From Pseudomonas viridiflava (lineage in GTDB: Bacteria; Pseudomonadota; Gammaproteobacteria; Pseudomonadales; Pseudomonadaceae), in NCBI RefSeq assembly GCF_900601905.1, contig NZ_UWFA01000064.1, positions 49,564 to 113,563 of the forward strand: a DNA stretch of 64,000 nucleotides, read 5' to 3'. The notes beneath the pieces are model-generated. The model was given only the letters and a program-made list of their open reading frames with translations, did not search any database and had not been told where the DNA came from. The position numbers and the translations under genes are program-made. Positions 60,785 through 64,000 of the stretch are shown one piece after another. Each line of letters opens with the position of its first letter. Positions within the stretch are counted from its first letter, which is position 1.

Positions 60785-61420
60785 TTATTGCTCGGTGTTG
60801 CCCAATCCACGCCAGTATTTTGCGCCATTGAAAATAAAGCGCAGCTGGTGGGTGATCTTGGCGTGCGGCGTCATGTGCGCCGGCAGGTTTTCGCTGGGTG
60901 GGTCGATTAGTTCCGGGAGCATCGCGAAAACACTTTTCACCACCAGGTCGGCAAGGATAGAAAGCGCCGCCGGGTCCAGATGCTGCCATTTGGGCATGGT
61001 GCCCAGATCGGTCGCCAGGTCGGCGCTGATCCCGTCGCGCAGGGCACACAACGCTTGCCGCACGGGGCGCGAACCGCCGTATTGCTCGCGGGCCAGAAAC
61101 AGAAACTGCGAGCGCTTGGCCGAAACCACATCAAGGAAGATCCGCACTGACGCATCAATCAGGCCGCCCATGACGAATTCGTTATGACGCACCAGCCGCA
61201 GGGTTTCCCGAAAGGTCTGGCCCACTTCGCTGACCAGAGCCAGACCCAGTTGATCCATGTCATCGAAGTGTCGGTAGAAACCGGTGGGCACGATGCCCGC
61301 CGTTTTCGCCACTTCGCGCAGGCTCAGGCTGCCGAAGCCGCGCCCGCTTTCCATGAGCGTACGTGCTGCATCGAGCAAGGCGTGGCGGGTCTGTTGTTTC
61401 TGTTCGGCGCGGGGCAGCAT
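60785..61420 (-). CDS. TetR-family regulator, DesT-like
   Basis: The 211-residue protein has a TetR helix-turn-helix (GSLSLREVAKTAGIVPTGFYRHFDD, about 30-55). It closely resembles P. aeruginosa DesT, which senses acyl-CoA saturation and controls the desCB desaturase genes, and it has the same length and the same position next to ureE. No desaturase genes lie beside it here. ATG 61420 (MLPRAEQKQQTRH) is chosen over the far upstream 61588. An AGTG-N9-CACT inverted arm pair at 61439-61455 may be its operator. Confidence 0.85.
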   Translation of the reverse strand: MLPRAEQKQQTRHALLDAARTLMESGRGFGSLSLREVAKTAGIVPTGFYRHFDDMDQLGLALVSEVGQTFRETLRLVRHNEFVMGGLIDASVRIFLDVVSAKRSQFLFLAREQYGGSRPVRQALCALRDGISADLATDLGTMPKWQHLDPAALSILADLVVKSVFAMLPELIDPPSENLPAHMTPHAKITHQLRFIFNGAKYWRGLGNTEQ

Positions 61421-61500
61421 GGGAGCGGACAAATTCTGAGTGACAGCGCAGCACTCTAGCAAATCGGTGGTCGGTATGGGAGCCAGCTGAGACGGACTAT

Positions 61501-61586
61501 GTGGGAGCGAGGCTTGCCCGCGATAAGAGCACCTCGATCTAAACTGAAACGCGTCCAGCCTTATCGCTGGCACGCACTGCTCCCAC
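61501..61586. repeat. REP pair
   Basis: The arms are GTGGGAGCGAGGCTTGCCCGCGAT and ATCGCTGGCACGCACTGCTCCCAC, the right arm diverged. It lies between the DesT-like gene and the AsmA-family gene. Confidence 0.75.
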
Positions 61587-61721
61587 ACAAGCCACGCTCC
61601 AACACCGCATTAATACTGTAATTTGCGAGTCCAACCAAACCCTCGCGGCGTTTGTCAGTCGAAGTGGAAAGTCGTAAGCAACAGACCAGGGCCGGGCTGT
61701 TGTCATCTGGAGAGTCTTGCA

Positions 61722-63788
61722 ATGACCCGTAGTCGTAAAGTGTTCGCCTGGACGGGCGCCATTGTGTTGTTGGTGCTGGCTGTATTGGTCATTGTGATCG
61801 CCACCTTTGACTGGAATCGGATCAAACCGACCCTCAACGAAAAAGTCAGCGAGGCGCTGCATCGCCCGTTTGCCATCAATGGCAACCTGGCGGTGATCTG
61901 GCAGCGCGAGCCAGAAGAGGGTGGGTGGCGCGCCTGGGTGCCCTGGCCGCGTTTCGTTGCCGAGGATTTGAGTCTGGGCAACCCCGAGTGGTCAAAAACC
62001 CCGCAGATGGTCACCCTCAAAAAGGTCGAGTTTCGTCTCGCACCCCTGCCGCTGATTGCCCAGCAGGTGGTCATCCCGCGCATCGACCTGACCGGCCCCG
62101 ACGCCAGACTTGAACGCCTGGCCGACGGTCGCGCCAATTGGGTCTTTGACCTGCCCAAGTCGGATCCGGATGCCAAACCTTCAAACTGGGTGCTGGACAT
62201 CGGGGCAATAAAATTCGACCAGGGCCTGGTGAGCTTTAACGATGAGACGTTGAACACCCAGGTGGATGTGGTGATCGACCCCTTGGGCAAGCCGATCCCG
62301 TTCAGTGACATTGTCGGCAGTGGCGAGGCCAAAAAAGCCAGGGACAAAGGCATAGCCCCGCAGGATTATGCGTTTGGCCTGAAATTCAAAGGCCAGTACA
62401 AGGGCCAGAAACTCAACGGCACCGGCAAGCTGGGTGGGTTATTGGCGCTCAAGGATGCGACGCAACCCTTCCCGGTGCAGGTCGATGTGCAGGCTGGCGA
62501 TACGCGCGCCGCAGTGGCCGGAACCGTGACTGATCCGCAAAACCTGGGCGCACTCGACCTGCGCCTCAAGCTATCGGGCAGCAGCCTGGGCAATCTGTAT
62601 CCGCTTACCGGGGTCAACTTGCCGGATTCGCCTGCGTACTCCACCGAGGGTCGCTTGATCGCTAAATTGCATGACGCGGGCGGGGCGAATTTCCGTTACG
62701 AAGGCTTCAACGGCAAGATCGGCAACAGCGATATCCACGGTGATCTGGGCTTTGTCGCCAGCCAGCCACGGCCGAAATTGACGGGCGCGCTGGTCTCCAA
62801 CCAGCTGTTGTTCACTGACCTGGCGCCACTGATCGGCGCAGATTCCAACGCGGCGCAGAAAAAACGCGGCGGCGACAGCAAGCAGCCTGCAGGTAAGGTG
62901 CTACCGGTCGAGCAGTTCCAGACTGATCGCTGGAAGGCCATGGACGCGGACGTGGAGTTCACCGGCAAGCGCATCGTGCAAAGCCCGGAGCTGCCGTTTT
63001 CAGACTTGTACACCCATGTCGTACTCAACGATGGTCAACTGAGCCTGCAGCCGCTGCGTTTCGGTGTCGCAGGTGGCAAGCTGGATGCTGATATTCGTCT
63101 GGATGGCCGCAATCAACCGTTGCAGGGGCGGGCGAAAGTCTCGGCGCGTAACCTGAAGCTCAAGCAGCTGTTCCCCACGTTTGAACCGATGAAAACCAGC
63201 TTCGGCGAGCTCAATGGCGACGCTGACATCAGTGGCAAGGGCAATTCCGTCGCCGCGCTGCTGGGCACGGCCAATGGTGATTTGAAGATGTTGGTCAACG
63301 ACGGCGCGATCAGCCGCAGCCTGATGGAAATCGCCGGGTTGAACGTAGGCAATTACGTGGTCGGGCGCCTGTTTGGCGACAAGGACGTCAAGATCAACTG
63401 CGCGGCGTCAGACCTGGGCATCAAGGACGGGCTGGCGACCACACGCCTGTTTGTGTTCGATACCGAGAACGCGATGATCTTTGTCGACGGTACTGCCAAC
63501 TTCAAGACCGAGCAGCTGAATATGGAGATCAAGCCTGAGTCCAAGGGCTTTCGCGTGTTCTCCCTGCGCTCGCCGCTGTACGTGCGCGGGCCGTTCGCCA
63601 AGCCTGACGCGGGCGTGCACACCGGTCCGCTGTTGCTGCGGGGTGCCGGGATGGTGTTGCTCGGTGCAGTGGCCGGTCCCGCTGCCGGGCTGCTGGCTTT
63701 GGTGGTGCCAAGCGGTGGCGAGCCAAACCAGTGCGCGCCGTTGCTGGAACAGATGCGCGCGGGCAAGGCGCCGAAGACAGTGCAGTGA
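61722..63788 (+). CDS. AsmA family protein
   Basis: The 688-residue protein has an N-terminal membrane anchor (about 8-29) and a long periplasmic AsmA-type domain. The C-terminal AsmA_2 region contains FGELNGDADISGKGNSVAALLGTANGD-like repeats and a final hydrophobic segment. AsmA-like proteins bridge the periplasm and are linked to lipid transport to the outer membrane. ATG 61722 has CTGGAGAG upstream, and the longer in-frame start at 61623 is unlikely. A tandem REP duplication follows. Confidence 0.88.
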   Translation: MTRSRKVFAWTGAIVLLVLAVLVIVIATFDWNRIKPTLNEKVSEALHRPFAINGNLAVIWQREPEEGGWRAWVPWPRFVAEDLSLGNPEWSKTPQMVTLKKVEFRLAPLPLIAQQVVIPRIDLTGPDARLERLADGRANWVFDLPKSDPDAKPSNWVLDIGAIKFDQGLVSFNDETLNTQVDVVIDPLGKPIPFSDIVGSGEAKKARDKGIAPQDYAFGLKFKGQYKGQKLNGTGKLGGLLALKDATQPFPVQVDVQAGDTRAAVAGTVTDPQNLGALDLRLKLSGSSLGNLYPLTGVNLPDSPAYSTEGRLIAKLHDAGGANFRYEGFNGKIGNSDIHGDLGFVASQPRPKLTGALVSNQLLFTDLAPLIGADSNAAQKKRGGDSKQPAGKVLPVEQFQTDRWKAMDADVEFTGKRIVQSPELPFSDLYTHVVLNDGQLSLQPLRFGVAGGKLDADIRLDGRNQPLQGRAKVSARNLKLKQLFPTFEPMKTSFGELNGDADISGKGNSVAALLGTANGDLKMLVNDGAISRSLMEIAGLNVGNYVVGRLFGDKDVKINCAASDLGIKDGLATTRLFVFDTENAMIFVDGTANFKTEQLNMEIKPESKGFRVFSLRSPLYVRGPFAKPDAGVHTGPLLLRGAGMVLLGAVAGPAAGLLALVVPSGGEPNQCAPLLEQMRAGKAPKTVQ

Positions 63789-63802
63789 GATTGTGAATAT
63801 CC

Positions 63803-64000
63803 GTTGGAGCGGTGCTTGCCTGCGAAGAACGATGACGCGATATGCCTGAAGCACCGCGTCGTGTGATTCGCGGGCAAGCCTCGCTCCAACGGGGATTTCG
63901 TGTCTGTTGGAGCCGGGTTTGCCCGCGAAGAACGATGACGCGATATGCCTGAAGCACCGCGTCGTGTGATTCGCGGGCAAGCCTCGCTCCAACGGGGATT
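63803..64000. repeat. tandem duplication of a REP palindrome, 103-bp period
   Basis: The unit at 63803 begins GTTGGAGCGGTGCTTGCCTGC and ends CGCGGGCAAGCCTCGCTCCAAC (63890). It recurs at 63906-63993 with few changes in the first 20 bases and near identity in the rest. The second copy runs to the window edge. The GTTGGAGC ends differ from the GTGGGAGC ends of the other elements. Confidence 0.9.

Noticed and set aside
63803..64000. CRISPR array
   Set aside because: The units are long palindromes at a 103-bp period with conserved spacers and no cas genes. They are duplicated REP elements.

Overview
The window is chromosomal DNA of a fluorescent-type Pseudomonas (gammaproteobacterium). Supporting evidence: GC-rich coding, gene neighbourhoods typical of the genus (queG/nnr-tsaE-amiB-mutL-miaA-hfq-hflX-hflK-hflC-hisZ-purA, rnr-rlmB, rpsF-rpsR-rplI-dnaB, ureEFG beside a DesT-type TetR gene), azurin, and many Pseudomonas-type REP palindromes between genes. 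The species cannot be fixed from sequence alone. There is no prophage, plasmid, insertion sequence or CRISPR array.

Layout. 1-12.8 kb: queG on the minus strand, then a long co-directional run for metabolite repair (nnr), tRNA t6A synthesis (tsaE), cell-wall amidase (amiB), mismatch repair (mutL), tRNA modification (miaA), RNA chaperone (hfq), ribosome GTPase (hflX) and the FtsH-modulating HflK/HflC pair, followed by hisZ and purA. 14.4-16.3 kb: a chemoreceptor. 16.5-17 kb: two identical tRNA-Leu(CAG) genes, each with its own promoter and terminator. 17.1-24.4 kb: rnr-rlmB, the rpsF-rpsR-(membrane gene)-rplI ribosomal cluster and dnaB. 24.5-34.1 kb is the accessory part: a 1510-residue toxin-like protein, YgiQ, a conserved-looking gene cut by an in-frame TAG codon, and an AT-rich secreted FlhE-like protein. 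34.4-41.3 kb: three genes (transglutaminase/DUF2126, ATP-grasp/alpha-E, transglutaminase) of an uncharacterised peptide-related system. 41.4-46.6 kb: a small charged protein, azurin, the NAD salvage pair nadE-pncB, and a polytopic GT-C-like membrane protein. 47-49.5 kb: a LysR regulator divergent from the lysine-catabolic dehydrogenase amaB. 50-55.1 kb: the branched-chain amino-acid ABC transporter braCDEFG. 55.9-58 kb: a YdfG-like SDR and an AGE-family epimerase. 58.2-60.6 kb: HupE/UreJ and urease accessory proteins G, F and E, without the urease subunits. 60.8-64 kb: DesT-like TetR and an AsmA-family protein, ending in a tandem 103-bp REP duplication.

The most unusual signals are non-coding. 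(1) Six GGTTGC/T direct repeats spaced 21-24 bp lie upstream of a near-consensus sigma-54 promoter for braC. (2) About 700 bp between braG and the SDR gene hold four consensus DnaA boxes, two of them inside a 33-bp imperfect direct repeat. (3) A gene at 31.9-33.4 kb is interrupted by one in-frame amber codon. Starts were chosen by visible ribosome-binding sites and by remembered family N-termini; no database search was possible.
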